Shown: positions 41,198 to 52,001, counted from the first letter of the stretch. The stretch: DNA of 64,000 bases from SpSt-501 sp037481615 (GCA_037481615.1 JBBFLI010000004.1), one strand, 5' to 3'. A program made the numbers and translations. Notes: a model not told the origin generated them from the letters alone.

Positions 41198-41736
41198 GGG
41201 CCGTTTTTCTCCGCGTGGGGTTGCTGTTGAGTCTTGCCGGGTGCTGGGCCTGCACCGGGGCGACGTGGAAAGGCGACGGCAGGGGGGATTCCGAGGAAGC
41301 CCGGGTCGCCGAACTCGCCTCCGCGCTGCGGGCGCTCGGACCGGGGGTCGATCGCGAGGAGGCGGGACGGGCGGCGCGGGCGGCGATCGCCGCCTCCCGG
41401 CGGCTCGCCGCCGCCTACCGCGTCTCCCCCCCCGCCCGGTGGCACAATCTGCTCGTCCAGCTCGGGGCCCGCGAGCGCGGACTGTGTTATCATTGGACCG
41501 AGGACCTGATGCAGGAGATGCAAGCCCTCGGACTGCGGACCCTCGAGATGCACTGGGGGGTCGCTCACCGCGGCAGCGACCTCCGCGAACACAACAGCGT
41601 CGTGGTCACCGCCGCCGGTCGCCCTTTCGCCGAGGGGCTCGTGCTCGACCCGTGGCGCGAATCCGGCCGCCTGGTCTGGGTCCGCGTGCGCGAGGACCGC
41701 TATCCCTGGGAGCCGCTGCCGCGGGAGCAGTGGTGA
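41191..41736 (+). CDS. Predicted lipoprotein with Cys-His-Asp (transglutaminase-like) triad
   Basis: 181 residues; lipobox LSLAGC with Cys18. The C-terminal half carries Cys99 (RGLCYHWTEDLM), His134 (REHNSVVVTAAG) and Asp153 (VLDPWRESGRLVW), in the order Cys-His-Asp of papain/transglutaminase-like hydrolases, separated by beta-like stretches. I recall similar uncharacterised proteins in Geobacter-type bacteria. Probable envelope-bound hydrolase, transferase or inactive relative; substrate unknown. Confidence 0.7.
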   Translation: MLRAVFLRVGLLLSLAGCWACTGATWKGDGRGDSEEARVAELASALRALGPGVDREEAGRAARAAIAASRRLAAAYRVSPPARWHNLLVQLGARERGLCYHWTEDLMQEMQALGLRTLEMHWGVAHRGSDLREHNSVVVTAAGRPFAEGLVLDPWRESGRLVWVRVREDRYPWEPLPREQW

Positions 41737-41759
41737 CGTAGACCGCGCAAGGAGGCGCC

Positions 41760-42731
41760 ATGGAACCTTCGCTCGCCGAATGGAGGCCGCGGCTGGAAGA
41801 GGCCGCGCAGGTGCTGGCACCCGTCGCCCACCGCACCCCCGTCTTCACCTCGCGCAGCCTGAACCGCCGTTTCGCATCCGAGATCTTCTTCAAGTGCGAA
41901 AACCTGCAACGCGCGGGCGCCTTCAAGTTCCGCGGCGCCTACAACGCCATCTCCCGGCTGCCGCCCGCGGATCGCGCCCGCGGCGTGATCACCTTCTCTT
42001 CGGGGAACCACGGCCAGGCCGTCGCCCTGGTGAGCCAGATCCTCGGCCTGCGCGCCACCGTCGTGATGCCGCAGGATGCGCCGCTCCCCAAACGCCGGGC
42101 GACCGAGGGCTATGGGGCGCGGGTGATCCTCTACGACCCCCGCGAGCGCTCGCGGGAAGAGATCGCCCGCACGCTGCAGGCCGAGGAGGGCTCCGTCCTG
42201 ATCCCGCCCTTCGACCACCCGGAGGTGATCGCCGGCCAGGGGACGGCCGCGCTCGAATTCTGGGAGCAGACCGGGGGGCTCGACCGCCTGCTCGTCCCCT
42301 GCGGCGGCGGCGGGCTGCTCAGCGGCTGCGCCCTGGCGATCCGGAGCCGCTCACCCTCCTGCGCCGTGATCGGCGTCGAACCCGCGCTCGCCGACGACGC
42401 CACGCGATCCTTTCGCACCGGCGTGCTGCACACGGTGCACAACCCGCCCACGATCGCCGACGGGACGCGAACCCCCAGCCTCGGCCGGATCACCTTCCCG
42501 CTGGTGCGGGCTTTCGTGCACGACATGACGACCGTCGGCGAGGAATCGATCGCCGCCGCGGTCCGCCTGCTCCTCGAGCGCCTCAAGCTCGTCGTCGAGC
42601 CCTCGGGGGCCCTCGGCCTCGCCGCGCTCCTCGAGGGCGCCGTGCCCCGCGGGGGGCGGATCGGGGTGTTGTTGAGCGGCGGCAACATCGACCCCGCCGT
42701 GCTGCGGGAGATCCTGGCCGGAGCCGATTGA
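41760..42731 (+). CDS. Threonine/serine dehydratase family protein (fold-type II PLP)
   Basis: 323 residues. PLP lysine in AFKFRGAYNAI, TFSSGNHGQAVAL, glycine loop VPCGGGGLLSGCAL, and the ADGTRTPSLGRITF region near the C-terminus. No C-terminal ACT domain, so it is the short, unregulated type: catabolic threonine dehydratase, serine racemase or threo-3-hydroxyaspartate dehydratase. Sequence alone does not separate these. Start follows AAGGAGG. Confidence 0.88.
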   Translation: MEPSLAEWRPRLEEAAQVLAPVAHRTPVFTSRSLNRRFASEIFFKCENLQRAGAFKFRGAYNAISRLPPADRARGVITFSSGNHGQAVALVSQILGLRATVVMPQDAPLPKRRATEGYGARVILYDPRERSREEIARTLQAEEGSVLIPPFDHPEVIAGQGTAALEFWEQTGGLDRLLVPCGGGGLLSGCALAIRSRSPSCAVIGVEPALADDATRSFRTGVLHTVHNPPTIADGTRTPSLGRITFPLVRAFVHDMTTVGEESIAAAVRLLLERLKLVVEPSGALGLAALLEGAVPRGGRIGVLLSGGNIDPAVLREILAGAD

Positions 42732-42764
42732 TGGGCTCCGGGTTGCCTCCGTCCGGGGGCCGGC

Positions 42765-42793
42765 TTGACCCCCCCTGCCGGATGCGTTACGCA
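42765..42793 (+). promoter_or_regulatory. Possible promoter of the cobalamin adenosyltransferase gene
   Basis: TTGACC (42765-42770), 17 bases, TACGCA (42788-42793). The -35 is strong, the -10 weak. It lies in the 87-base gap before the ATG at 42819. Confidence 0.35.
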
Positions 42794-42818
42794 GGAAGCG
42801 GGGGCCCGGGGTAACGGC

Positions 42819-43391
42819 ATGAAGATCTCCACGGGAAGCGGAGACGGCGGGCGGACGAGCCTGTTCAGCGGCGAGCGCGTGCGCAAGGACGACCTGCGCC
42901 TCGAGGCTCAGGGCGATCTGGACGAACTCAACGCCGTGATCGGCTGCCTTGCGGCGAGCCTCCCCGCCGCCGCGGCGGCGCTCAAGCCGGAGCTCGGCGC
43001 GGTCCAGGCGGACCTCTTCCCCATCGGCGCCTGGCTCTCGCTCGGCGGCCCCTCGCCGGCCGCCGCTCTCCTGCCGCCCCTCGATGCCGGCCGCACCGCC
43101 CGGCTGGAGGAGGCGATCACCCGCATGGAGCGCGCGCTGCCGGAGCTGCGCTCGTTCGTGCTGCCGGGGGGCGGCATCGCCGCGGGATGGGCGCATCTGG
43201 CCCGGACGGTGTGCCGCCGCACCGAGCGCCGTGTCGTACGCCTCTTCGATGCCCGAACCGAGGACCCGCCGCCGGCGCTGCTCGAGGCCGTGCGGTACCT
43301 GAACCGCCTCTCCGATTATTTCTTCCTCCTCGCGCGGACCCTGAACCGGATCGAGGGGGTCGAAGAAACCCCATGGCGGAAGGAGCCTTGA
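42819..43391 (+). CDS. PduO-type ATP:cob(I)alamin adenosyltransferase
   Basis: Forms adenosylcobalamin from cob(I)alamin and ATP. 190 residues, all-helical family: STGSGDGGRTSLFSGERVRK, DLDELNAVIG, VLPGGGIAAGWAHLARTVCR, RTERRVVRLF and YLNRLSDYFFLLAR. The key Arg, Asn and Phe positions of the PduO active site are kept. Suggests B12-dependent enzymes in the cell. The next gene starts 19 bases before its stop. Confidence 0.92.
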   Translation: MKISTGSGDGGRTSLFSGERVRKDDLRLEAQGDLDELNAVIGCLAASLPAAAAALKPELGAVQADLFPIGAWLSLGGPSPAAALLPPLDAGRTARLEEAITRMERALPELRSFVLPGGGIAAGWAHLARTVCRRTERRVVRLFDARTEDPPPALLEAVRYLNRLSDYFFLLARTLNRIEGVEETPWRKEP

Positions 43392-44062
43392 GGGCCGGCG
43401 CGCATCCGTCCGGATGGCAGGGAAGCACCCGCATCCTCTCCCGCCGTTTCCTCGCCCCGGCGGTCTTCGAGCTCGAGTTGGAGCGGCCGGCGGAGTTCCG
43501 CTTTCTCCCGGGGCAGCGCCTGCGCCTGCGGCGGGAGGGATGCGACCGGGACTACTCGATCGCCTCGGGGCCGGGGGAGCCCGGACTGCGGCTTCTGATC
43601 CGCCTCTTTCCCGAGGGCCGCATGAGCCCCTGGCTCGCGGCGGCCGCCCCCGGCACGGCGATCGAAGGCTCGGGGCCGCACGGCTACTTCCTGTTCGACC
43701 CGGCGGGCGGCACCCCGGTGTTCGTCGCCGCCGGGACCGGGGTCGCCCCCTTTCGATCGATGGCGGCGGCGGGCGCCGCGGGCTTCGTCCTGTTCCAGGG
43801 GGCACGGACGGAGGCCGAGCTCTTCTACCGCAGCCTCCTCGAGCCCCGGGCCGGCCGCTACCTGGGCTGCCTCACGCGCGAGCGGCCGCCGCGGCCCGCC
43901 GGAACCCGCGCCGGGCGGGTGATCGATGCGCTGCGCGAGGACCTGCCCCCGGGGAGCTACGACTTCTATCTCTGCGGGCGCGGGGAAATGATCCGCGACG
44001 CCCTGCAGGTGATCGACGCGCGCTTCCCCGGGGCGCGCGTCTTCACCGAGGCGTTTTCCTGA
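43373..44062 (+). CDS. Ferredoxin-NADP reductase-like flavoprotein
   Basis: 229 residues. FAD-binding beta-barrel with RDYSIASGPGEPG, then the NAD(P)H domain with VFVAAGTGVAPFRSM and YLCGRGEMIRDALQ. No fused 2Fe-2S domain. Shuttles electrons between NAD(P)H and ferredoxin or flavodoxin. Standing directly after the cobalamin adenosyltransferase, it could supply the electrons for cob(II)alamin reduction; this is an inference from position. Start at ATG 43373, overlapping the upstream gene. Confidence 0.85.
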   Translation: MAEGALRAGAHPSGWQGSTRILSRRFLAPAVFELELERPAEFRFLPGQRLRLRREGCDRDYSIASGPGEPGLRLLIRLFPEGRMSPWLAAAAPGTAIEGSGPHGYFLFDPAGGTPVFVAAGTGVAPFRSMAAAGAAGFVLFQGARTEAELFYRSLLEPRAGRYLGCLTRERPPRPAGTRAGRVIDALREDLPPGSYDFYLCGRGEMIRDALQVIDARFPGARVFTEAFS

Positions 44063-44081
44063 AACGGGGAAGGAGCCGACG

Positions 44082-45116
44082 ATGGAATTTGCCGTCCAGC
44101 ACAAGCAGGCCGAGCTCCTCGATCCCTTCGCGGGGATGGCCCCGCGTTCGATCCCGATCGAGGTCCGCCGCGACCCGTTGACCGGCCGCAGCGCGCGCAT
44201 CTGTCATTTCCGGCCGCTCGCCTTCGAGCCCCCCGACACGGCCGCCCTGGCCGCGCGGACCCGCGACAGCTGTCCCTTCTGCCCCGAGCGGGTGCTCACC
44301 CACACGCCGGCCTTCCCCCCCGACTTCGCCCCGGAGGGGCGGCTGCGCCGCGGGGAGATGACCCTGTTTCCCAACCTCGCCCCCTACGACGCCCTCGGCG
44401 CGGTCGCCACCCTGGGCCCCGAGCATCACCTGCCGCCGGGGAAGATCACCCCCGCCCGGGTGGCGGAGGGTCTTGCGCTCGCGGGGGACTTCTACGAACT
44501 TGCGCTCCGCCGCCGTCACCCGGAGGCGGTCTATTTCCTGCTGAGCTGGAATTATCTCCCCGCCTCGGGCAGCTCGCTCATCCACCCTCACCTGCAGGTC
44601 TTCTGCAGCTCCACCGCGCCCAACCGCCTGCGGGAGGAGCTCGCCGCTTCCGAGGCCTGGTGGCGGAGCACGGGCCGGGTCTACTGGGACGAACTCGTCG
44701 CCGAGGAGGCCGACCGCGGGGAGCGCTTTCTCGGCCGCACCGGCGGGGTCGCCTGGCTCGCCGCCTTCGCCCCCTCGGGCGTGGCCGGGGACGTGGTCGG
44801 CGTGGTCGAGGGCCGCCGCACGATGCTCGACCTCGACGAGGCTGCCCGCGGCGACATCGCCCGGGGGCTCGTGGCCGCGATCGCCGGCTACGCGGAGACG
44901 GGCATCGCCAGCTTCAACGTCTGCTTCTTTCCCGGCCGGGGGGAGGAGAGACACTTCCGGCTTCATCTCGTCTTCACCCCGCGCATTTACTACAACCCGC
45001 AACTTTCGACCCCCGATGCGACGGCCCTGCGGACGCTCTACGACGAGAGCATCTGCGTCGGCTACCCGGAGGAGATCGCCGGCCGCCTCCGCGGCCGTTT
45101 CGCCGCCGCGGCGTGA
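44082..45116 (+). CDS. Galactose-1-phosphate uridylyltransferase-like HIT-fold protein
   Basis: 344 residues. Zinc-type CxxC (DSCPFCPE), LFPNLAPYDALG, WNYLPASGSSLIHPHLQVF with the HxHxQ catalytic triad, and FNVCFFPGR. A GalT-type nucleotidyltransferase, though no galK or galE is near and the Leloir assignment is uncertain; other nucleotidyl transfers such as ADP-sulfurylase/phosphorylase-like activity are possible. Start preceded by GGAAGGAG. Confidence 0.82.
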   Translation: MEFAVQHKQAELLDPFAGMAPRSIPIEVRRDPLTGRSARICHFRPLAFEPPDTAALAARTRDSCPFCPERVLTHTPAFPPDFAPEGRLRRGEMTLFPNLAPYDALGAVATLGPEHHLPPGKITPARVAEGLALAGDFYELALRRRHPEAVYFLLSWNYLPASGSSLIHPHLQVFCSSTAPNRLREELAASEAWWRSTGRVYWDELVAEEADRGERFLGRTGGVAWLAAFAPSGVAGDVVGVVEGRRTMLDLDEAARGDIARGLVAAIAGYAETGIASFNVCFFPGRGEERHFRLHLVFTPRIYYNPQLSTPDATALRTLYDESICVGYPEEIAGRLRGRFAAAA

Positions 45117-45164
45117 GGAGCAGCCCCCCCGCCCGGCATCCCCGCAAGGCATGAGGAGGCGCCC

Positions 45165-46412
45165 ATGCGCATCGAGAAGCTGGACATCCCCGGCTCGCGG
45201 GGCCAGCGGCTGGCCGCGCTGCTCGACCTGCCGCTCGCCGGCCGGCCGGCGGCCTACGCGCTCTTCGCCCACTGCTTCACCTGCTCGAAGAACGTGAAAG
45301 CGGCCCACCACCTCTGCCGTGCGCTCACGCGCGAGGGGATCGCCGTCCTGCGCTTCGACTTCACCGGCCTCGGCGAAAGCGGCGGGGATTTCGCCGATAC
45401 GGGTTTCCGCTCGAACGTGGAAGACGTGATCGCCGCGGCCCGCTTTCTGGCGGACGCCTGCGAAGGACCCCGCCTCCTCGTCGGCCATTCCTGGGGCGGA
45501 GCGGCGGTCCTGCAGGCGGCCCCCGCCGTCCCCACCTGCCGCGCCGTCGCCACCCTGGCCGCGCCCTGCGACCCGCGCGACGTCTTCCGCTTTCTCGGCC
45601 CCGCCGCGCAGGAGATCGCCGCCCGCGGCGAGGCCGAAGTGCCGATCGCCGGCCGGCCCTTCCGCCTCCGCCGGAAATTTCTGCAAGACCTCGAAGGGCT
45701 CGCGCCCGAACGGACGATCCGCGAGTTGAACCGCGCGCTCTTGATCCTCCATTCCCCGGAGGACGAGACGGTCGACATCGCGCACGCCCTGCGCATCTTC
45801 GAAGCCGCACGCCACCCCAAGAGCTTCGTCGCGCTGGAGGGGGCCGACCACCTGCTCTCCAACCCCGCGGACTCGCGCTACGCCGGGGCGGTGATCGCCG
45901 CCTGGGCCCGCCGTTACCTCGGATCCGAGACCCTGCCGCCCGGACCCGACGAAGCCGCCCCCCGCCCCATCACCGCACGCACGGCCGCCGGCGGGCTGCT
46001 GACCGAGATCCACGTCCAGCGCCACCACCTGGTCGCCGACGAACCGGTCGCCCTGGGCGGGACCGACCAGGGCCCGAGCCCTTTCGACCTGTTGATCGCC
46101 TCGCTCGGGGCCTGCACGGCGATGACGCTGCGCATGTACGCCGACCGCAAGGGCTGGCCCCTCGAAGCGGCGACCGTCCGCCTGCGGCACGAGAAGATCC
46201 ACGCCACCGCCTGCGCGGAGTGCGAAACGCGGGAGGGCTGGCTCGACCGCATCGAGCGCGAAATCGAGCTCGAAGGCCCGCTCGAGGCCGAGCAGCGATC
46301 CCGGATGCTCGCCATCGCCGACCGCTGCCCGGTCCACCGCACGCTCACGGGCGAAGTGCACATCGTCACGCGCCTGCGCGAAGGCGGCTCTCCGGGGGCC
46401 GGCGACCCATGA
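45165..46412 (+). CDS. Alpha/beta hydrolase-OsmC fusion protein
   Basis: 415 residues. Residues 1-255 form an alpha/beta hydrolase with the nucleophile elbow VGHSWGGAAV, Asp in HSPEDETVD and His in EGADHLLSNP. Residues 270-410 are an OsmC/Ohr-like domain with its two peroxidatic-region Cys: SLGACTAMTLRMYADRKGWP and ADRCPVHRTLTGEV. This fusion is known in many bacteria; role in hydroperoxide or thioester handling is presumed. Start after GAGGAGG. Overlaps the next gene (ATGA). Confidence 0.9.
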   Translation: MRIEKLDIPGSRGQRLAALLDLPLAGRPAAYALFAHCFTCSKNVKAAHHLCRALTREGIAVLRFDFTGLGESGGDFADTGFRSNVEDVIAAARFLADACEGPRLLVGHSWGGAAVLQAAPAVPTCRAVATLAAPCDPRDVFRFLGPAAQEIAARGEAEVPIAGRPFRLRRKFLQDLEGLAPERTIRELNRALLILHSPEDETVDIAHALRIFEAARHPKSFVALEGADHLLSNPADSRYAGAVIAAWARRYLGSETLPPGPDEAAPRPITARTAAGGLLTEIHVQRHHLVADEPVALGGTDQGPSPFDLLIASLGACTAMTLRMYADRKGWPLEAATVRLRHEKIHATACAECETREGWLDRIEREIELEGPLEAEQRSRMLAIADRCPVHRTLTGEVHIVTRLREGGSPGAGDP

Positions 46413-46900
46413 AGCCCCCCGCCGGCCGGGGGCGGCCGCTCGGGCCCGCGCCCCCTTCCGATCCGCCGCCCTGCCCGCAGGCTCCCTGCTGCGTGTCGAG
46501 CCTCCACCCCCGCCGGCGACCGCTCGTCGACCCGCTTCCGTTTTCGGGCCCGGCGGAGGCCGCCCGCGAACGGCTCCTCGCCGCCTTGCGGTCGTTTCCC
46601 CGCACGCGGATCGTCGCCGCCGAAGGGCCTGCGGTGCGTGCGGAGTGCCGCTCCCGCTTTTTCGGCTTCGTGGACGAGCTCGACTTCCGGATCGACGAAA
46701 CCGCAGGCGTGATCCACGTCCGCTCGGGCTGCCGCTTCGGCTTCGGGGATCTCGGCGCGAACCGCCGGCGCATCGCCCGTCTCCGCCGGGCCTTTGCCGG
46801 GGGGGCTCCCGCTGACCCCCTTCCGGGCCCCACCGGCCGCACCCCCTCCCCCGGCCGGCTTTCTTCCTTCCCTCAAGTCCGCCCCGTCTCCGGTCGATAA
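46409..46900 (+). CDS. DUF1499 family protein
   Basis: 163 residues. The Cys-Val-Ser-Ser motif (APCCVSSLHPRRRPLVDPL) and the later RFFGFVDELDFRIDETAGV, IHVRSGCRFGFGDLGANRRR segments define DUF1499. Unlike many members it has no signal peptide or membrane helix, and its C-terminus is a Pro-rich tail. Function unknown. Confidence 0.8.
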   Translation: MKPPAGRGRPLGPAPPSDPPPCPQAPCCVSSLHPRRRPLVDPLPFSGPAEAARERLLAALRSFPRTRIVAAEGPAVRAECRSRFFGFVDELDFRIDETAGVIHVRSGCRFGFGDLGANRRRIARLRRAFAGGAPADPLPGPTGRTPSPGRLSSFPQVRPVSGR

Positions 46901-46970
46901 CGGCTTCAGGAAGCCCTTGCCGTGAACTTTTCCGGGGCGGCCCCCCGCCCCCCCGGGAATCGAGGAGCCC

Positions 46971-48202
46971 ATGGGCATCACCGCGTTGGCGCAGATCCGA
47001 CCCGGCATGGTCCTGGCCGAGGATGTACGCGACGTGAACGGCCGCCTGCTGCTTTCCCGCGGCAAGACGATCGGCCCCGAGCACATCCGCGTGTTCAAGA
47101 TCTGGGGGGTGAACCGCGTTTCCGTCCTGGGCGCCCTGGAGCCCGAAGCTGAAGCGAGGCCGGCCGTCGACCCGCAGCGGATCGAAGCCGCCCGGCGGGA
47201 GCTCGAGCCCCGCTTCCGCCGCACCGACCGCAGCCACCCCGCCGTGGCCGAAATGTTCCGCACGGCGGCCCTCTACCGCGCGGCCCGCGACCTTTCCTTT
47301 CCGCCCGAGCCCGACTTGCCGCCCGCGGAGACCGCCGCCGGGGACCGCCCCCCCCGGCGGGATTTCCTCGAGGCGTTCATGGAAAAGGAGATCGCGCTCC
47401 CCGAGATCTCCACGATCGTCTTCGAACTGAACGAGGTCATCGCCAACCCGCTCTCGACGGCCGACCAGATGGCCCAGGTGATCCACAAGAGCCCGAGCCT
47501 CACGGCGCTGCTGCTGAAAATCGTCAATTCCGCCCTCTACAGCCTGCCCGCCCCCGTGGACCGCGTCTCGCTCGCCGTCACCCTGATCGGCACGCGCGAG
47601 CTCTCGGCGCTCGCGCTGGGGCTGAGCGTCATCTCCGCCTTCCGCCACATTCCGCGCCGCGTGATCGACATGCCCCGGTTCCTCGAGCACAGCCTGGCCT
47701 GCGGCATCGCCAGCCGCCTGCTGGCCGCGCAGAAGAACCTGCGCCAGACCGAGCAGCTCTTCTCCGCCGGGCTGCTGCACGACCTCGGCCGTCTGATCCT
47801 CTATCTCTTCTTCCCCGACGACATGCTCGCGGCCCTGCGGACCGCCCGCCGCGAGGGGCTCTGCCTCTTCGAGGCCGAGCGGCGCGAACTCGGCTGCCCC
47901 CATGCCTGGATCGGCCAGGTTTTGCTCAAGAAGTGGCACCTGCCGCTGCTCCTCGAACACGCCGCCTGCTTTCACCACGAGCCCGAGGCCTCGCCCGACC
48001 CCCTGCCGGCGGCGATCGTGCATGTGTCCGACGTCCTCGTGAACGCTCTCGGGATCGGCTCGAGCGGCGAGCGCCTGGTCCCGCCGCTCCGGCCCGCGGC
48101 CTGGGAAGCGCTCGGGCTGCCGCCGGAGTGCCTGGAGACCATCGCCTCGCAGACCGCCCAGCATCTCGAGGCGATGGAGTTTCTGCTGCGGGAGACGCTC
48201 TC

Positions 48203-48206
<4 letters not shown>
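46971..48206 (+). CDS. HDOD-domain signalling protein
   Basis: 411 residues. An N-terminal 60-residue cap (LAQIRPGMVLAEDVRDVNGR) resembles the segment seen before many HD-GYP/HDOD domains; the HDOD domain spans about residues 135-335 (LPEISTIVFELNEVIANPLS, KIVNSALYSLP, LLHDLGRLILYLFFP). HDOD proteins regulate through protein contacts and lack phosphodiesterase activity. Its last bases overlap the histidine kinase gene, so the two are coexpressed and probably act together. Confidence 0.88.
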
Positions 48207-50005
<1,799 letters not shown>

Positions 50006-50010
50006 AAGCC

Positions 50011-50039
50011 TTGCCAGGAACGGAAAATCCGGGTAACAG
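50011..50039 (+). promoter_or_regulatory. Promoter of the 82-residue protein gene
   Basis: TTGCCA (50011-50016), 17-base spacer, TAACAG (50034-50039). A perfect inverted repeat overlaps the spacer and -10 (see next feature). Expected start near 50046. Confidence 0.6.
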
Positions 50040-50046
50040 CCGGATT
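50026..50046. repeat. 7-bp inverted repeat over a -10 box, possible operator
   Basis: AATCCGG (50026-50032), 7-base gap, CCGGATT (50040-50046). The dyad spans the -10 of the promoter at 50011-50039, the usual place for a repressor site. A second GC palindrome (GGGCCGGC-T-GCCGGCCC, 50051-50067) follows in the leader. Confidence 0.5.
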
Positions 50047-50081
50047 CTCCGGGCCGGCTGCCGGCCCGCCGGGGGGAGGGC

Positions 50082-50330
50082 ATGGGACGACACAGCCACC
50101 GTTTCGTCGAGGAATACGAGGGGCTCGTCGGCTTCGGCCTGGACCGCCGGACCGACGAGCACACCGTCGCCTATCTGCTGCAGAAGTTTTCCGACGATGC
50201 GCTTCTCGCCGTCTTGTTGCCGCGGCTCACGGACGAGGAACTGGCGGAGATCTTCGATCGGCTGAACCGTCTCTTGCGCCGCCATCTCGACGAAGCCGAG
50301 TACCACCGCCTCTTTCTCAAGGACGAATGA
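50082..50330 (+). CDS. Small cytoplasmic conserved protein (82 residues)
   Basis: Starts MGRHSHRFVEEYEGLVGFGL, then DRRTDEHTVAYLLQKFSDDA, an all-helical acidic protein without Cys or membrane segment, ending HRLFLKDE. From memory it matches an uncharacterised family restricted to delta-type proteobacteria. GGGGGGAGGG precedes the ATG and it has its own promoter. Role unknown. Confidence 0.8.
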   Translation: MGRHSHRFVEEYEGLVGFGLDRRTDEHTVAYLLQKFSDDALLAVLLPRLTDEELAEIFDRLNRLLRRHLDEAEYHRLFLKDE

Positions 50331-50407
50331 CGCCGGGTCCCTGCCGCCGGCCCCCCGGGACCTGCGGCGCGGAGGCCCCCCCTGCTTCCCCGGGAGGTCG
50401 GCAATCC

Positions 50408-51661
50408 ATGTTGAGCGAACACGAGCTCGAAGGGCTGTCACGGGTCCTGTGGTGGGGCCTGTGCACCGCCCGCCGGGAACCCTTCCACCGCGGCGACATC
50501 GTCGTCGTCCGCTGCCACGAGGGGGCGCTCCGCCTGGCCGAGCGGCTCTACGCGGAGCTGCTTCGCCGGGGGCTGAATCCCGTGCTGCGCCTTTCGCCGA
50601 CCCCGGCGATGGAGCGCGCCCTCTGCGAGCGGGGTTCCCCGCCGCAGCTCGATTTCCTCGCCCCCGGGGAGACGGCCCTCGCCCGCCGGCTGAACGGCAA
50701 CATTTCGCTCCTCGCCCCCCAGGCCCTCACCCACCTCGAGCGGGCGGATCCGGCGGCGGTCGCCCGTCTGCTGGCGGCAACCCGCGGGATCCGCCGAATT
50801 CTCGAGCGGCGCGAGTCGCAGGGCCGCTACGGCTGGACCCTCTGCGTGCTCCCCACCGCGGCGCTCGCCCGCCAGGCGGGAATGGGCCAGGCCGCCTACG
50901 CACGCGCGGTCGCGCGCGCTTGCCTGCTCGACCGCCCCGATCCCGTCGCCGCCTGGCGGGAGGTGCACCGCCGTGTCGCGCAGATCCGGGCGCGGCTCGA
51001 TGAGCTCGCCCCCCGGGAACTCGTGATCGCCTCCGAGACCTGCGACCTCAGGATCCGGCCCGGAGAGCGGCGTCGCTGGGTCGGGGTGAGCGGGCGGAAC
51101 CTGCCCAGCTTCGAAATCTTCCTGAGCCCCGACTGGCGGGGGACCGAGGGGGTCTTCACCGCCGACCAGCCCTCCTTCCGCAACGGGAACCTCGTCCGTG
51201 GCGTACGCCTCGAGTTCCGCGCCGGCCGGCTCGTCCGCGCCCGGGCGCGCGAAGGGCAGGCCTTCCTCCGCGCGCAGCTCGCGATCGACCCCGGGGCCTC
51301 GCGCGTGGGGGAATTCTCCCTGACCGACCGGCGCCTTTCGCCGATCGACCGTTTCATGGCCCAGACCCTCTACGACGAAAACTTCGGAGGGGAATACGGC
51401 AACTGCCACATCGCCCTCGGCTCCGCCTACGCCAACACCTATGCCGGCGACCCCCGGCGCCTGAGCGCGGCCGCCCGCCGGCGGCTCGGCTTCAACGACT
51501 CGGCGCTGCACTGGGATTTCGTGAACACGGAGCCCAAGCGCGTGACCGCGGTCCTGCGGGACGGCTCGCGGATGACGATCTACGAAAACGGGGAATTCTG
51601 CGCCGCGCTCTGGGGGGAAGGGGGGGTCAGGCGGCGGCCTCGGCCGCCTGCGGGGGTATGA
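50408..51661 (+). CDS. M29 family (thermophilic-type) metallo-aminopeptidase
   Basis: 417 residues, cytoplasmic. Metal-ligand segments are kept: GVSGRNLPSFEIFLSPD, EGVFTADQP, SRVGEFSLTDRRLSP (Glu), ENFGGEYGNCHIALGSAY (Glu, His, Tyr) and NDSALHWDFV (His, Asp). Dinuclear Co/Zn enzyme releasing N-terminal residues. The C-terminal 15 residues run antisense through the end of the response regulator gene, a 35-base convergent overlap. Confidence 0.9.
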   Translation: MLSEHELEGLSRVLWWGLCTARREPFHRGDIVVVRCHEGALRLAERLYAELLRRGLNPVLRLSPTPAMERALCERGSPPQLDFLAPGETALARRLNGNISLLAPQALTHLERADPAAVARLLAATRGIRRILERRESQGRYGWTLCVLPTAALARQAGMGQAAYARAVARACLLDRPDPVAAWREVHRRVAQIRARLDELAPRELVIASETCDLRIRPGERRRWVGVSGRNLPSFEIFLSPDWRGTEGVFTADQPSFRNGNLVRGVRLEFRAGRLVRARAREGQAFLRAQLAIDPGASRVGEFSLTDRRLSPIDRFMAQTLYDENFGGEYGNCHIALGSAYANTYAGDPRRLSAAARRRLGFNDSALHWDFVNTEPKRVTAVLRDGSRMTIYENGEFCAALWGEGGVRRRPRPPAGV

Positions 51662-52001
51662 CCAGGCGGTTGACCGATTCCAGCAGCCGCCCCAGGGGGA
51701 AAGGCTTCGCCAGCACGAGATCGAAGCCGGCATCCTGCATCAGCCAGGGGGTGCCCGAGATGCCGATCGCGGGCAAGCGCCGCCCGGCAAGCGAGCGGCG
51801 GATGTGGGCGATGACGGCCGCCCCGTCCACGTCCGGAAGCAGAAAATCGGTGATCACGAGGTCGAAGGCGCCGGCGTCGAACTTGCAGATCCCTTCCCGG
51901 CCGTCGCCCGCGGTCTCGACGCGGTGCCCGAAGCGCGTGAGCGCCGCCTCGATCAGCTCCCGGATGTTGCCGTCGTCCTCGATCACGAGCACCGATGCCA
52001 T
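51627..52001 (-). CDS. Stand-alone response regulator (receiver only)
   Basis: 124 residues, one CheY-like receiver: VLVIEDDGNIREL (acidic pair), LVITDFLLPDVDG (phospho-Asp in the strand-3 end), GISGTPWL (Thr) and LAKPFPLGRL (Lys). No output domain, so it acts by binding a partner. The adjacent hybrid kinase ends 1.6 kb away; phosphotransfer between them is possible. Promoter at 52053-52081. Confidence 0.88.
   Translation of the reverse strand: MASVLVIEDDGNIRELIEAALTRFGHRVETAGDGREGICKFDAGAFDLVITDFLLPDVDGAAVIAHIRRSLAGRRLPAIGISGTPWLMQDAGFDLVLAKPFPLGRLLESVNRLVIPPQAAEAAA

Noticed and set aside
44043..48164. Very long open frames on the strand opposite to real genes, for example this one of over 1300 codons, also 573-2813 and 14426-18226 on the minus strand
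   Set aside because: GC-rich coding sequence lowers stop codons in antisense frames. The proteins are low-complexity and match nothing, while the opposite strand holds genes with firm motifs.
50051..50067. GC palindrome after the histidine kinase as a terminator
   Set aside because: No T run; it lies in the leader of the next gene.
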